A program made the translations under genes and the position numbers. From Lysinibacillus pakistanensis (GTDB lineage: Bacteria; Bacillota; Bacilli; Bacillales_A; Planococcaceae): a DNA stretch of 64,000 nt. This document shows, in pieces, positions 9,094 through 17,793 of the stretch (positions are counted from its first letter, which is position 1; every line of letters begins with the position of its first letter). Below the pieces are notes generated by a model that saw only the letters and a list, made by a program, of their open reading frames with translations, was not told the DNA's origin and ran no database searches. The stretch is from the NCBI RefSeq assembly GCF_030123245.1, contig NZ_CP126101.1, positions 3,842,501-3,906,500 of the forward strand, given 5' to 3'.

Positions 9094-9137
9094 AAAGTAT
9101 GCTAATATTCTGTGTATTTAGATATTAGCATACTTTT
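9094..9137. terminator. Bidirectional terminator hairpin
   Basis: A perfect 15-base inverted repeat, AAAGTATGCTAATAT (9094-9108) and ATATTAGCATACTTT (9122-9136), with a T-run (plus strand) or TTTC (minus strand). It lies 15 bases beyond the stop of the minus-strand sigma gene and so should terminate it. Confidence 0.75.
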
Positions 9138-9151
9138 GCTATTTTATCCCT

Positions 9152-9667
9152 TTATTTTACTATAGAGGACCTTAGCTCACGTAGTTTTGTCATGATTCTA
9201 GTACGCCTCTTTTTTATGGCTGATACTGATAAATGTAATACTTGTGCGATCTCCTCATAAGTATAACCTTCTACATAATAAAGTAGTAAGATAGCTCTTT
9301 CTTCCTCCTTTAATTCAGCCAATAAAGTTTCTAAAAGCATAGGGCTTTTTGGATTTATTTCAAAACCTCTAACGTAATTTATAGTTTCATCATCCATAGG
9401 TGCATGCAGTTCTTCAAATGTCACCTCTTTTGTCAGCTCCTTCATCAGCTCTCCCTTAACAGTTGTATAAATATAAGCCGAAAATTTACCTTTCAATGGA
9501 TTTACTTTACACCAAGCCTCCCATACTGCTATCGAAGCAAGATGACGATAATAATCATAATCTTTATAAATATGAAGCTTTAAAAAAATCGATGTTATCA
9601 TTGGCTGGACTTTTTCTAATACTTCTTCAAATGACTGTTCAGGAGATAGCTTATTACATTGCGGCAT
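9152..9667 (-). CDS. Orphan sigma-70-family RNA polymerase sigma factor
   Basis: 171 residues from the preferred ATG (9665-9667), which has TAAGGA seven bases upstream. A GTG at 9691 adds eight residues but its ribosome site is only two bases away. Region 2 is short (about 35-85: ASIAVWEAWCKVNPLKGKF, then AYIYTTVKGELMKEL). A well-conserved region 4 helix-turn-helix follows (about 120-165: EERAILLLYYVEGYTYEEIA, then HLSVSAIKKRRTRI). No anti-sigma gene is adjacent, unlike typical ECF pairs. The YTYEEIAQVLHLSVSAIKKR motif would contact a -35 element. The regulon is unknown. It is divergent from sspI. Confidence 0.85.
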   Translation of the reverse strand: MPQCNKLSPEQSFEEVLEKVQPMITSIFLKLHIYKDYDYYRHLASIAVWEAWCKVNPLKGKFSAYIYTTVKGELMKELTKEVTFEELHAPMDDETINYVRGFEINPKSPMLLETLLAELKEEERAILLLYYVEGYTYEEIAQVLHLSVSAIKKRRTRIMTKLRELRSSIVK

Positions 9668-9901
9668 CCCATTTTCCTTACGACTATGCACAGTCCTTTA
9701 TTCCTAGGTGCCTTTATCTTACTTATTATACTACGAACGTGGCGAATACCCTTTTTGTCGATATGATCAGAAATTTTGTATAAATCCATACTAAAATTTA
9801 TTCAGAATCGCTATAAAATAATAAAAAATCATATCTTTATGTGTCCTTCTATACATATTTCTTCAAAGGCTGGACAAATTATCACTAAGGAGGCGAAATA
9901 C

Positions 9902-10111
9902 ATGAATTTTCAAATACGGGATGCGATCACAACAAACGTACATGGTCAAACAGCGGCTGAATTTAAAGACATTGTTGAAGATGCGATCAGTCGTGGGGAA
10001 GAGCATTTATTACCAGGGCTTGGTGTATTTTTCGAAAAGTGGTGGCAGCAATCTAGTCCTGCTGAGCAGGATGCATTTGTACAAAAGCTAGAAAAAGCAT
10101 TTGCTCACTGA
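9902..10111 (+). CDS. sspI: Small acid-soluble spore protein I
   Basis: 69 residues: MNFQIRDAITTNVHG, then DAISRGEEHLLPGLGVFFE. The SGEE(K/H)xLPGLGVLFE core is diagnostic of SspI, a forespore-specific minor spore-core protein. The start ATG lies behind AAGGAGGCG. In B. subtilis sspI sits beside ysgA and pheS; here it is about 9 kb away from them, so the accessory block 2350-9700 lies between members of an ancestral neighbourhood. Transcribed alone, divergent from the orphan sigma factor. Confidence 0.93.
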   Translation: MNFQIRDAITTNVHGQTAAEFKDIVEDAISRGEEHLLPGLGVFFEKWWQQSSPAEQDAFVQKLEKAFAH

Positions 10112-10324
10112 TTTCAGTAAACAATGTAGGCGATGCGGTTTAGTGACCAAACACTCAAAGGTATAGAGGAACAAAGATTTTCTAAATTCTTTTAAAGGGT
10201 GATTGGCTCACAGAGTTTGGACGGTAGCTACAACAACATCAGGGCAAAATTACTAAACATTTCATTCCATTTCCAAGAAATGCATGATAAAGTTTTACTT
10301 ATCAGAAAATTTGGAGGGATTGGA

Positions 10325-11704
10325 ATGACTGTTGCTGTAGAATTAATCATCAATCAACTAAAAGAGGCTTTATTAGAAGAACAAGTATCGACAAACGAAA
10401 CAGTGCGACAGCTTCATGGGAAGGACGAGTCTCATCATGCAATGAGCTTACCAGATATCGTTGTCTTTCCCCGTTCCACAGCAGATGTCAGTGCCATCTT
10501 GAAAATCGCGCATGCGGAACGTGTACCAGTCGTACCTTTTGGAGTTGGTTCAAGCTTAGAAGGAAATGCAATTCCCATTGCCAATGGTATTTCTATCGAT
10601 TTCTCTGAAATGAATGCTATTTTAGACATTCGACCAGACGACCTATTGGTAAAAGTACAGCCGGGTGTAACTCGTGATCAATTGAATAAAGAATTAAAAA
10701 AACATGGACTCCAATTCACAGTCGATCCTGGTGCTGATGCAACATTAGGTGGTATGGCTGCTACCAATGCTAGCGGGACAACCGCAGTACGCTATGGGGT
10801 TATGCGTGATCAAGTTCGTGATTTAGAGGTTGTACTAGCGGATGGCTCGGTTATTCATACAGGGAGCCTAGCCGCTAAATCATCTTCTGGTTATCATTTA
10901 AATAGCTTATTTGTTGGCTCAGAGGGTACACTTGGCTGCTTTACAGAATTAACATTAAAAGTCTATGGAATTCCTGAATTTGTAACTGCAGGGCGTGCAG
11001 TTTTTGCAACAGTTGGCGATGCTGTTAGTGCAGTAACTGCATTATTACAGGTCGGGATTTCAATTGGCCGTGTTGAGCTGGTAGATGAAGCCTCTATTAA
11101 ACAGGCAAATATTTATAATGAAACTTCTTATGAAGAAAAACCTACATTATTTTTAGAATTCCACGGTAACGAAGCTGGGATGCATGCTGACATAGATTTT
11201 GCAACAGAAATTTTCAAGGATTTCGATTGTCTTTCAGTTGAATTCGAGCATGATACAGCAGCACGCAATAGGCTCTGGCAGGCTCGCCATTCCTTAGCCT
11301 ATGCATATATTCATGCTTATCCTGGGAAAAAGCTGATGTCGACTGATGTATGTGTACCCATTTCAAAACTAGCTGAAACCATTTTATATGCGCGTGAGCA
11401 ACTTGAAGACGTTGGGCTAGCAGGTGGTATTGTTGGCCATGTCGGAGATGGTAACTTTCATGCATTGCTTATGCTTGATCCAAATGATTCTGTCGAACGC
11501 GCACAAGCAGACCGCTTTAATGAACATATTGTGCAATACGCCTTACTGCGAGGTGGAACATGTACAGGTGAGCATGGAGTTGGAATTGGCAAAATGAAAT
11601 ATCAATCAACGGAGCATGGTACATCCCTATTAGTGATGAAAAGCATAAAGGCAGCCCTTGACCCCCATAATATTATGAACCCAGGAAAAATTTTTACTAT
11701 GTAA
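10325..11704 (+). CDS. glcD: Glycolate/D-lactate oxidase subunit GlcD, FAD-binding
   Basis: About 459 residues from the ATG at 10325, which has GGAGGG six bases upstream. The frame is open further 5' but has no ribosome site there. The FAD-binding_4 domain (about 40-215) contains PFGVGSSLEGNAIP, GATLGGM-type ADATLGGMAATNASG and GVMRDQVRDLEVVL. The C-terminal FAD-oxidase cap holds GGIVGHVGDGNFHALL and GTCTGEHGVGIGKM. Enzymes of this family oxidise glycolate or D-lactate to the 2-oxo acid and pass electrons to the membrane. Which substrate applies is not determined, as no glcE/glcF-like partners are adjacent. A single gene closed by a terminator. Confidence 0.9.
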   Translation: MTVAVELIINQLKEALLEEQVSTNETVRQLHGKDESHHAMSLPDIVVFPRSTADVSAILKIAHAERVPVVPFGVGSSLEGNAIPIANGISIDFSEMNAILDIRPDDLLVKVQPGVTRDQLNKELKKHGLQFTVDPGADATLGGMAATNASGTTAVRYGVMRDQVRDLEVVLADGSVIHTGSLAAKSSSGYHLNSLFVGSEGTLGCFTELTLKVYGIPEFVTAGRAVFATVGDAVSAVTALLQVGISIGRVELVDEASIKQANIYNETSYEEKPTLFLEFHGNEAGMHADIDFATEIFKDFDCLSVEFEHDTAARNRLWQARHSLAYAYIHAYPGKKLMSTDVCVPISKLAETILYAREQLEDVGLAGGIVGHVGDGNFHALLMLDPNDSVERAQADRFNEHIVQYALLRGGTCTGEHGVGIGKMKYQSTEHGTSLLVMKSIKAALDPHNIMNPGKIFTM

Positions 11705-11720
11705 TCTTGCAAAAAAAACA

Positions 11721-11757
11721 CGATCTCGTCATTAAGACGGGATCGTTTAGTTTTTTA
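11721..11757 (+). terminator. Terminator of glcD
   Basis: Hairpin CGATCTCGTC / GACGGGATCG with loop ATTAA, followed by TTTAGTTTTTT, starting 17 bases after the glcD stop. The rest of the gap to 11935 shows no gene. Confidence 0.85.
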
Positions 11758-11935
11758 TAGGGATCTTCCCCTTAAAAACTAGGCACAGCACCTTATCTGT
11801 AAAATGTCATAGGTAAAGTAGCAAAACGTGTGTAAGGTGATGAGCAATTCCTTGAGAGTAGTTGCCTTAAAAAGTATTGAAGCAGAGTACCGCTATGCCA
11901 CGTCAATAATCATAAAGCCACTTAATTACTTTATT

Positions 11936-12448
11936 TTATAAATCATAACGGAAACCTTTTACAAGAATATCTCCCTTGCGAAAATCCTTAGATTCATCAC
12001 GTACAAAGCCTAATGATAAGTAAAGATTGATGGCAACCTGCATGATATCGCCCGAATGTAAATATAAAGCTTGATCCTGACGAGCGCGTGCGAAGGCAAA
12101 GCTTTCTTGTAGTAATTTTTTCGCAATGCCTAATCCCCTTCCCTTAGGATGCACGCCAAGTAAACGTACAATAGTAGAATGTATACTAAGCTCTGGCAAA
12201 CCATAGGCCTTTTCTGAATCCGTAAATAGCTGGAGCCCCCCTAAAATTTCATCCCCCTGCTTTGCCACTAAAATTGTTGCTGCATCAGGATTACCTACGG
12301 ATGCACGAATAGCACTTAAATAGGAAGCCCAATCCTCTGGGTTATTATATTCTTTCTCATATTGTGAATAGCTCTCTACAAGAACCTCTAAATAACGTGC
12401 ATGGTCTTCCTCTTTCAATTGCTCAATCACTATTTCCACTACTGCCAT
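11936..12448 (-). CDS. GNAT N-acetyltransferase at the end of the sulfur cluster (YtmI/SnaA-like)
   Basis: 170 residues with a GNAT fold. Motif A reads RLLGVHPKGRGLGIAKKLL (about 110-128), including the RGLGIA acetyl-CoA pyrophosphate loop. A final strand carries LYLSLGFVRDE. The position, last gene of a unit with cystine-type permeases, a glutaredoxin-like gene and two flavin monooxygenases, matches the place of YtmI/SnaA-type acetyltransferases. In B. subtilis these N-acetylate S-modified cysteines such as S-(2-succino)cysteine before oxidative cleavage. The substrate is therefore inferred from context. The start ATG has AAAGGGG eight bases upstream. Confidence 0.75.
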   Translation of the reverse strand: MAVVEIVIEQLKEEDHARYLEVLVESYSQYEKEYNNPEDWASYLSAIRASVGNPDAATILVAKQGDEILGGLQLFTDSEKAYGLPELSIHSTIVRLLGVHPKGRGLGIAKKLLQESFAFARARQDQALYLHSGDIMQVAINLYLSLGFVRDESKDFRKGDILVKGFRYDL

Positions 12449-12491
12449 TGTTTATTCCCCTTTCTTTTTTTGTCGAACCATAAGTATTTCG

Positions 12492-13199
12492 TCAAATGCC
12501 GCCCTTATTATAGGCAGTCACTTTTTTTTCAAGGCGATGGGCAAGCCATTCAACGATGGCTGAAACGCCCCAATAGATAATACCCACAGCGATAAATGCC
12601 TCCAAAAATTTTAAATTTTTAGAGGCAACAATATTCGCTACACCTGTTAATTCTTTCACTGAAAGAAAAAAAGCTAGCGATGTGGCATGTAAAAAGCCTA
12701 TAAAAACATTCGTAAAATTAGGAATTGATTTACTAAATGCCTGAGGTAATATATACCGTCGCATCGCCTGAGAAAATGTTAAACCAACTGCATAAGCTGC
12801 CTCTAGCTGCCCCTTAGGCACACTTAAAATCCCTGATCGAATTATTTCGGAGGCATAGGCACCTGCACTCAATGTCAAAGCAAGTAAAACAAAAAATATT
12901 ATAGGAATAGAGCTGGATTGAACATTTAACTTTAATGCTTTCGCAAGGACATCCACTATGAAAGGTACCCCAAAATAAACAAGCATTATATGCATAATAA
13001 TGGGTGTACCTCTAAAAAAAGATACATAAAAATTTAACAACGGTGTGAAAAATTTAGTTTGCTGGATTCGAACAAAGGCAACAATAACACCGATGATTAT
13101 ACCCAATAGGACAGGTGTAATTGTCATAAACAAGGTTAACGGCAATACCTTACTAATTTCTTTAAAAGCTTCGAAAATAAATGCAAAATCTATGGTCAT
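12492..13199 (-). CDS. tcyM: Polar amino acid ABC permease (TcyM-like)
   Basis: 235 residues with about five membrane helices. The HisM/GlnP-type permease loop is present: RSGILSVPKGQLEAAYAVGL (about 120-140), then QAMRRYILPQAF, the EAA motif that docks the ATPase. It would form the pore with the next permease for uptake of a polar, probably sulfur-containing, amino acid. Behind AGGAGG. The 12-base gap to the second permease and matching orientation indicate one transcript. No ATP-binding subunit is encoded nearby. Confidence 0.85.
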   Translation of the reverse strand: MTIDFAFIFEAFKEISKVLPLTLFMTITPVLLGIIIGVIVAFVRIQQTKFFTPLLNFYVSFFRGTPIIMHIMLVYFGVPFIVDVLAKALKLNVQSSSIPIIFFVLLALTLSAGAYASEIIRSGILSVPKGQLEAAYAVGLTFSQAMRRYILPQAFSKSIPNFTNVFIGFLHATSLAFFLSVKELTGVANIVASKNLKFLEAFIAVGIIYWGVSAIVEWLAHRLEKKVTAYNKGGI

Positions 13200-13211
13200 A
13201 ACTTTTACCTC

Positions 13212-13916
13212 CTAGCTAGATACAGCTTCCTTTGGCATATAGCGATTAAGATAGCGCTCATTACTCTTAAAAACCCTCTCTAGCAGCATCACAATGACAT
13301 AATAGACAATTGATAGTGCCAAATAAATTTCTAGCGCTCTTGTGGTAGAGGCAATAAGTGTTTCTCCTCTCCCAACCATATCCATGACACCAATTGAAAA
13401 TGCAAGAGACGTATCTTTTAAGGAGCTAATCATCGTGTTCGCTAGATTGGGAAAGGCAACACGAAGAGCCTGGGGAAATACAATCCGCACAAAGGCCTGT
13501 GTACCGTTTAAACCTACTGAATATGCAGCCTCGATTTGCCCTCGATCCACCGTTAAAATCGAGGCTCTAAAAATTTCTGCAAATGCAGCAGCATTACTTA
13601 ACGTGTAGGTAATAATGACAAAATACATGGCATCCATTCTTGTTACATCAATATGCACAATCATTAATAATGCAGGTATGCCATAAAACACTAAAAATAA
13701 TTGTACTAATATCGGTGTACCACGAATAAACGAAATATAGATTGTTATTATTTGTCTCAAAACATTGATATGGAGTAGCTTTGGTAAAGCAATACCTATA
13801 CCAAGCAGTATGCCAAAAAGAATAGAGAACACTAAAATTTCAAATGTTACTGGTAAATACTGAAGTAATATTGGAAGTATTTTTGCTATAAGCACGAAGT
13901 CAAAGTCATTTGCCAT
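13212..13916 (-). CDS. tcyL: Polar amino acid ABC permease (TcyL-like)
   Basis: 234 residues, paralogous to its neighbour. About five membrane helices, RGTPILVQLFLVFYGIP in the first third, and the EAA region EIFRASILTVDRGQIEAAY followed by QAFVRIVFPQALR. It should pair with the adjacent permease as the membrane heterodimer of a cystine/sulfur-compound importer. It lies 25 bases downstream of the binding-protein gene. The partner ATPase must come from elsewhere in the genome. Confidence 0.85.
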   Translation of the reverse strand: MANDFDFVLIAKILPILLQYLPVTFEILVFSILFGILLGIGIALPKLLHINVLRQIITIYISFIRGTPILVQLFLVFYGIPALLMIVHIDVTRMDAMYFVIITYTLSNAAAFAEIFRASILTVDRGQIEAAYSVGLNGTQAFVRIVFPQALRVAFPNLANTMISSLKDTSLAFSIGVMDMVGRGETLIASTTRALEIYLALSIVYYVIVMLLERVFKSNERYLNRYMPKEAVSS

Positions 13917-13941
13917 ACTTCCTTCACCCTCTCTGTTTTCA

Positions 13942-14769
13942 TTAAAAGTCTACGGTATAATCATCACCTAACCACTTTTTACTTAGCTCACTAATAACAC
14001 CATCTTCCTTTAATTCACGAATAGCATCATCAAGTCGTTGCTGTAGGGTAATCTCATCTTTATTTAATAAGAAATACACTTTTGAATTTAATAATGCGTC
14101 TCCCACTACCTTTTGCTGTGCTTCATTGTTTTCGTTATAATACTTCACTGCAAATGGTGTTGTTATAATAGCATCCACACGCCCCGTCGCAAGTTGATTA
14201 TTAACATCAACTGAGCCTGATGAATAGATGATATTTGCACCTAAATCGTGTTCCTTATTGTATTTCTCAATAAAGACAGCTGAATTACTAGTTGGAGAAA
14301 CACTCACATTTTTTCCTTTTAAATCATCAATAGATTGAATATCATCGTTTTTTGCATTAACAGTTACCTTTAATGGGAATACATTATAGGGCTCTTTATT
14401 AAATAGAAACTTCTCCTCACGCTCATTATTGACTTCCATTTGATGTGCAACAAAATCAATTTTTCTTGTTTCCAAACTTAGCAATAAATTTGAGAATTCC
14501 ATAGTTTTAAATTCAAACTCATATTCTGGTAGCTTCTCATCAATTGCACGAACAAGCTCCACATCATAACCAGTCAAATTTCCTTTGTCATCTAAGAAGC
14601 AGATATTTGGAAATTGTGTACCTGTACCAACAATAATTTTTTGAACTTTCTTTCCACTCTGTGCTGTATCATTCTTACTTGTATCTCCTTCAAGCTTTTC
14701 AGTGCCTGCACAAGCGGTTAAAAGCAACATTAACAGTAGCAAACAACTTAAAAGTGTTATTTTTTTCAT
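13942..14769 (-). CDS. Extracellular solute-binding lipoprotein of the sulfur-compound ABC importer
   Basis: 275 residues from MKKITLLS (ATG 14767-14769, GAGGG five bases upstream). The frame extends to 14877 but without a ribosome site. A signal peptide ends in the lipobox LTAC at about residue 18-21, so it is anchored to the outer face of the membrane. The mature part is a family 3 binding protein: NLTGYDVELVRAIDEKLPEY, GKNVSVSPTSNSAVFIEKY and a C-terminal DGVISELSKKWLGDDYT. It resembles TcyJ/TcyK of B. subtilis, which deliver cystine and related disulfides. The exact ligand cannot be told. Confidence 0.87.
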   Translation of the reverse strand: MKKITLLSCLLLLMLLLTACAGTEKLEGDTSKNDTAQSGKKVQKIIVGTGTQFPNICFLDDKGNLTGYDVELVRAIDEKLPEYEFEFKTMEFSNLLLSLETRKIDFVAHQMEVNNEREEKFLFNKEPYNVFPLKVTVNAKNDDIQSIDDLKGKNVSVSPTSNSAVFIEKYNKEHDLGANIIYSSGSVDVNNQLATGRVDAIITTPFAVKYYNENNEAQQKVVGDALLNSKVYFLLNKDEITLQQRLDDAIRELKEDGVISELSKKWLGDDYTVDF

Positions 14770-14944
14770 AATATCCCTCGCTTTTATCAATGTAAACTTA
14801 GCTGAATAGTAGTATTTAAAACAGAGTGAAATTTTTTTAATCCCAAATTGGGCATGGTAGCTCTTTTTTGAGAACATGCATGATTTCTGTAAAGGGCGCC
14901 CATTAGTTTAAACGTGCTACTAAATACGATTAATTTTATATGTT

Positions 14945-15220
14945 TTATGACTGTATTTTTTCTTCAGCTAGTGCTGCCTTTAAATGCTCCAGACCAAGTT
15001 CTGTAATGGCTTGATAGATACCGTCTTCACTTGAGCCAATTTCTACAACGGGTACATAACGAATTCCATATTTTGTATCGAGAATATCACGGAAAGCATC
15101 ATTATGCGTTACATCCACTGTTTTATAACGTATACCCTCCTCTTGTAAATAGGTTTTTACCTCATTACAGTAGCTACAGCCCTGCTTCGACCAAATTATT
15201 ACATCTCTATTTTTTGTCAT
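14945..15220 (-). CDS. ytnI: Glutaredoxin-like protein (YtnI-like)
   Basis: 91 residues of thioredoxin fold with the redox site WSKQGCSYCNEV (CSYC at about 15-18) and the cis-proline segment YVPVVEIG. It probably handles disulfide or mixed-disulfide chemistry on the imported sulfur compound. In B. subtilis ytnI lies between ytmO and ytnJ in the same type of operon; here it lies between the monooxygenase genes and the binding-protein gene, 13 bases after the luciferase-like gene. That order supports the identification. Confidence 0.8.
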   Translation of the reverse strand: MTKNRDVIIWSKQGCSYCNEVKTYLQEEGIRYKTVDVTHNDAFRDILDTKYGIRYVPVVEIGSSEDGIYQAITELGLEHLKAALAEEKIQS

Positions 15221-15233
15221 GATGTTTTCCTCC

Positions 15234-16235
15234 TTAACTAACCGTTTCTTTTAAATGCACTGGACTCAATAGCTCAAAAGATCGCTCACGCTCAAAATCC
15301 TTTAAGACAGGCGTATGCAAAATAAATTCATCGATTTGGTAGTTCACATGGTAGTCATCTAAATTGGCTTTAATTTCTTCAGCTGTACCATATAAAATAT
15401 CAGCGTCATACTGCTCAATCGTATATTCCTCTCCAGATTCCTGACCAAATTTCTCTGCTAGCTCTACTGATTGTAGTGTCAGGCTTCTGCCACTTGCTAA
15501 ATGTACCTTTGTAATTTTTTGATCACCTACCAGCTCTTTCGCCTCCTCTTTGCTTGGGGCAGCAAGTGCGGCAATGGAAATCACAAAATGGCCGTTTGGA
15601 TGGTGACTGCGATAGGTTTTAGCTGCATGTGCCAAAACATTATTATCACTATTAATAAATCGAGCAAAGACGAATGCAATTCCTAGTTTACCTGCAAGAG
15701 CAGCACTTTCTGGGCTAGCACCGAGTAAAAATAATGTTGGCTTTATCTTCGGAATAGGCGTTGCTTGTATGCCATATAATTCGTGCTCATTTGGTATTGA
15801 TTGCTCAATTAATTGCTGTAAAAATATTAATCTTTCCTCAAAATCTCCTCCATTATTGAGCGTGCCATATTGGAGGGCCTTTGTAGAAAGAGGTAAGCCT
15901 CCAGGTGTCTTCCCAATACCCAAATCCACTCGACCCGGCTCCAAGGATGCTAAAACATGGAAATTTTCCACTACTTTATAGGGGCTATAATGCTGTAGCA
16001 TAACCCCACCCGATCCAATGTTGATTGATTTTGTTTTAGCTAGTAAATAAGATACTAATACCTCAGGAGATGTTCCTGCTAATGAATCTGTATGATGGTG
16101 CTCCGATACCCAAAAGCGTGAGTAGCCTAATTTCTCAGCTTTTTGTGCGAGTGCCACTGTCTTTTGCAAGGTCTGCTCATTTGTTGCACCCTCGATAATC
16201 GGACTTTGATCTAATATACCTAGTGAATAGCTCAT
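15234..16235 (-). CDS. ytmO: Luciferase-like flavin monooxygenase (YtmO-like)
   Basis: 333 residues, TIM-barrel bacterial-luciferase family (MsnO8-type): LGILDQSPIIEG at the start, YSRFWVSEHHHTDSLAGTSP (about 38-57), INIGSGGVMLQHYSPY and DLGIGKTPGG. It uses reduced flavin and oxygen. In this setting it probably helps cleave a C-S bond or oxidise a sulfur intermediate. The flavin reductase partner is not encoded nearby. Ribosome site AAGGAGG. Part of a presumed operon with the flanking genes. Confidence 0.82.
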   Translation of the reverse strand: MSYSLGILDQSPIIEGATNEQTLQKTVALAQKAEKLGYSRFWVSEHHHTDSLAGTSPEVLVSYLLAKTKSINIGSGGVMLQHYSPYKVVENFHVLASLEPGRVDLGIGKTPGGLPLSTKALQYGTLNNGGDFEERLIFLQQLIEQSIPNEHELYGIQATPIPKIKPTLFLLGASPESAALAGKLGIAFVFARFINSDNNVLAHAAKTYRSHHPNGHFVISIAALAAPSKEEAKELVGDQKITKVHLASGRSLTLQSVELAEKFGQESGEEYTIEQYDADILYGTAEEIKANLDDYHVNYQIDEFILHTPVLKDFERERSFELLSPVHLKETVS

Positions 16236-16285
16236 ATATTGCCTCCTTAATCTTTTTATTTTTATTCAAATCAATTTTCTAGGTT

Positions 16286-17617
16286 TTAAGAGACAGTATG
16301 TTTAACATAACGGCTTTCCTTAAATGGTAAACCTAAATTGCCACGTAATGTATCCGCCTCATACTCTTCACGATAAAGCCCTCTTGCTTGTAAAATTGGT
16401 ACAACCTTATCTATAAAATCGTCAAGTGCACCAGGTACAGTTACAGCAATAATAAAGCCATCCGCTGCCTCCTTTTCAAACCATTCCTGCACTAGATCAG
16501 CGACTTGCTCGGCTGTTCCGAAGAAAGCTGTTTTTGGTGTTGCCTCACGTAAAGCAACTTGTCGTAATGTCAGTCCTTCTTGTTTGGCATATTTTTTTAT
16601 ATAATCGGTTGTACTTCTAAAGCTATTTGCTCCTATATCACCAAGCTCTGGGAATGGAGCATCCACATCATACTGTGTAAAATCATGATGATCAAAGTAT
16701 CGTCCTAAATAAGCAAGTGCACGTTCTATGGATACCAGCTCCACGATTTCCTGATATTTAGCTTCAGCCTCCTCCAGCGTTTCACCAATAATTGGAGATA
16801 TTCCTGGGAAGATTTTAATTTCCTGTGGATTACGTCCAAATTCAAAAGCCTCTGTCTTAACCCTTTGATAAAATTTCTGTGCCTCATCTAAAGATGCACC
16901 ATGTGTAAAAATTGCATCTGCATCCTTAGCTGCTAAACGGATACCTGCATCAGACGAGCCAGCCTGAAAAATAACAGGCTGACCTTGCCTCGAGCGTGCA
17001 ATATTAAGTGGTCCCTGTACAGAAAAATATTGTCCCTTATGGTGTAAGGTATGTAGTTTATGTGGATCAAAAAACACATCCTGTTCTACATCTGCAATAA
17101 AAGCATCATCGTCCCATGAATCCCATAAGCCCTTAGCCACTTCTAAATATTCTTCAGCAATTTGATAGCGCTCTGCGTGAGTAGGATGCTGTTCTATTAT
17201 TTTATTGTAGTTTAAGGCAGTGCTTTCTAAAGGAGTTGTCACAACATTCCATCCAGCACGTCCTCCACTTATATGATCCAAAGAGGCAAATTGACGTGCA
17301 ACTGTAAAAGGTTCACTGTAGGAGGTAGATACTGTGCCAACTAGCCCAATGTTTTTTGTTGCTACTGCTAATGCTGATAAAATTGTTATTGGCTCAAAGC
17401 GATTTAAAAAATGAGGAATGGATTTTTCGTTGATAAACAAACCATCTGCAATAAACACTACATCAAATTTCCCTTGCTCTGCCTTTTGTGCCTGCTGGAT
17501 GTAAAATGGTAGGCTTACACTTTGATTACTTGCTACCTTTGGATGACGCCAGCTTGAAATATTGCCACCTACACCGTGAATAATTGCTCCAAATCGAATT
17601 TTGTCCTGTCTCACCAT
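16286..17617 (-). CDS. ytnJ: NtaA/SnaA/DszA-family FMNH2-dependent monooxygenase (YtnJ-like)
   Basis: 443 residues from [10 protein letters not shown] (ATG 17615-17617), which has GAGGAGG eight bases upstream. The ATG at 17641 would overlap this ribosome site. Family signatures are [12 protein letters not shown] (about 140), [20 protein letters not shown] and a C-terminal [17 protein letters not shown]. Enzymes of this group (NtaA, DszA) oxygenate substrates such as aminopolycarboxylates or organosulfur compounds. YtnJ is required for breakdown of S-(2-succino)cysteine in B. subtilis. First structural gene downstream of the LysR regulator, followed 50 bases on by the second monooxygenase. Confidence 0.85.
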   Translation of the reverse strand: MVRQDKIRFGAIIHGVGGNISSWRHPKVASNQSVSLPFYIQQAQKAEQGKFDVVFIADGLFINEKSIPHFLNRFEPITILSALAVATKNIGLVGTVSTSYSEPFTVARQFASLDHISGGRAGWNVVTTPLESTALNYNKIIEQHPTHAERYQIAEEYLEVAKGLWDSWDDDAFIADVEQDVFFDPHKLHTLHHKGQYFSVQGPLNIARSRQGQPVIFQAGSSDAGIRLAAKDADAIFTHGASLDEAQKFYQRVKTEAFEFGRNPQEIKIFPGISPIIGETLEEAEAKYQEIVELVSIERALAYLGRYFDHHDFTQYDVDAPFPELGDIGANSFRSTTDYIKKYAKQEGLTLRQVALREATPKTAFFGTAEQVADLVQEWFEKEAADGFIIAVTVPGALDDFIDKVVPILQARGLYREEYEADTLRGNLGLPFKESRYVKHTVS

Positions 17618-17793
17618 ATTCATTTCCTCCTCAAACTTCATTTTTTACTAAACATAGTGGTTAAGTATGTTTTCGATAAAAAAAATAATACTCCATAAAT
17701 AAATTAGGGTTGAGGAAGATATTACAGCTCAACGCTGCAATATGCAATAGGCTACATAATAGAAAAAAATTTACTGTATGATAAAATATTTTA

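Noticed and set aside
10199..10324. N-terminal extension of GlcD
   Set aside because: No ribosome site at the upstream start, while GGAGGG precedes the ATG at 10325.
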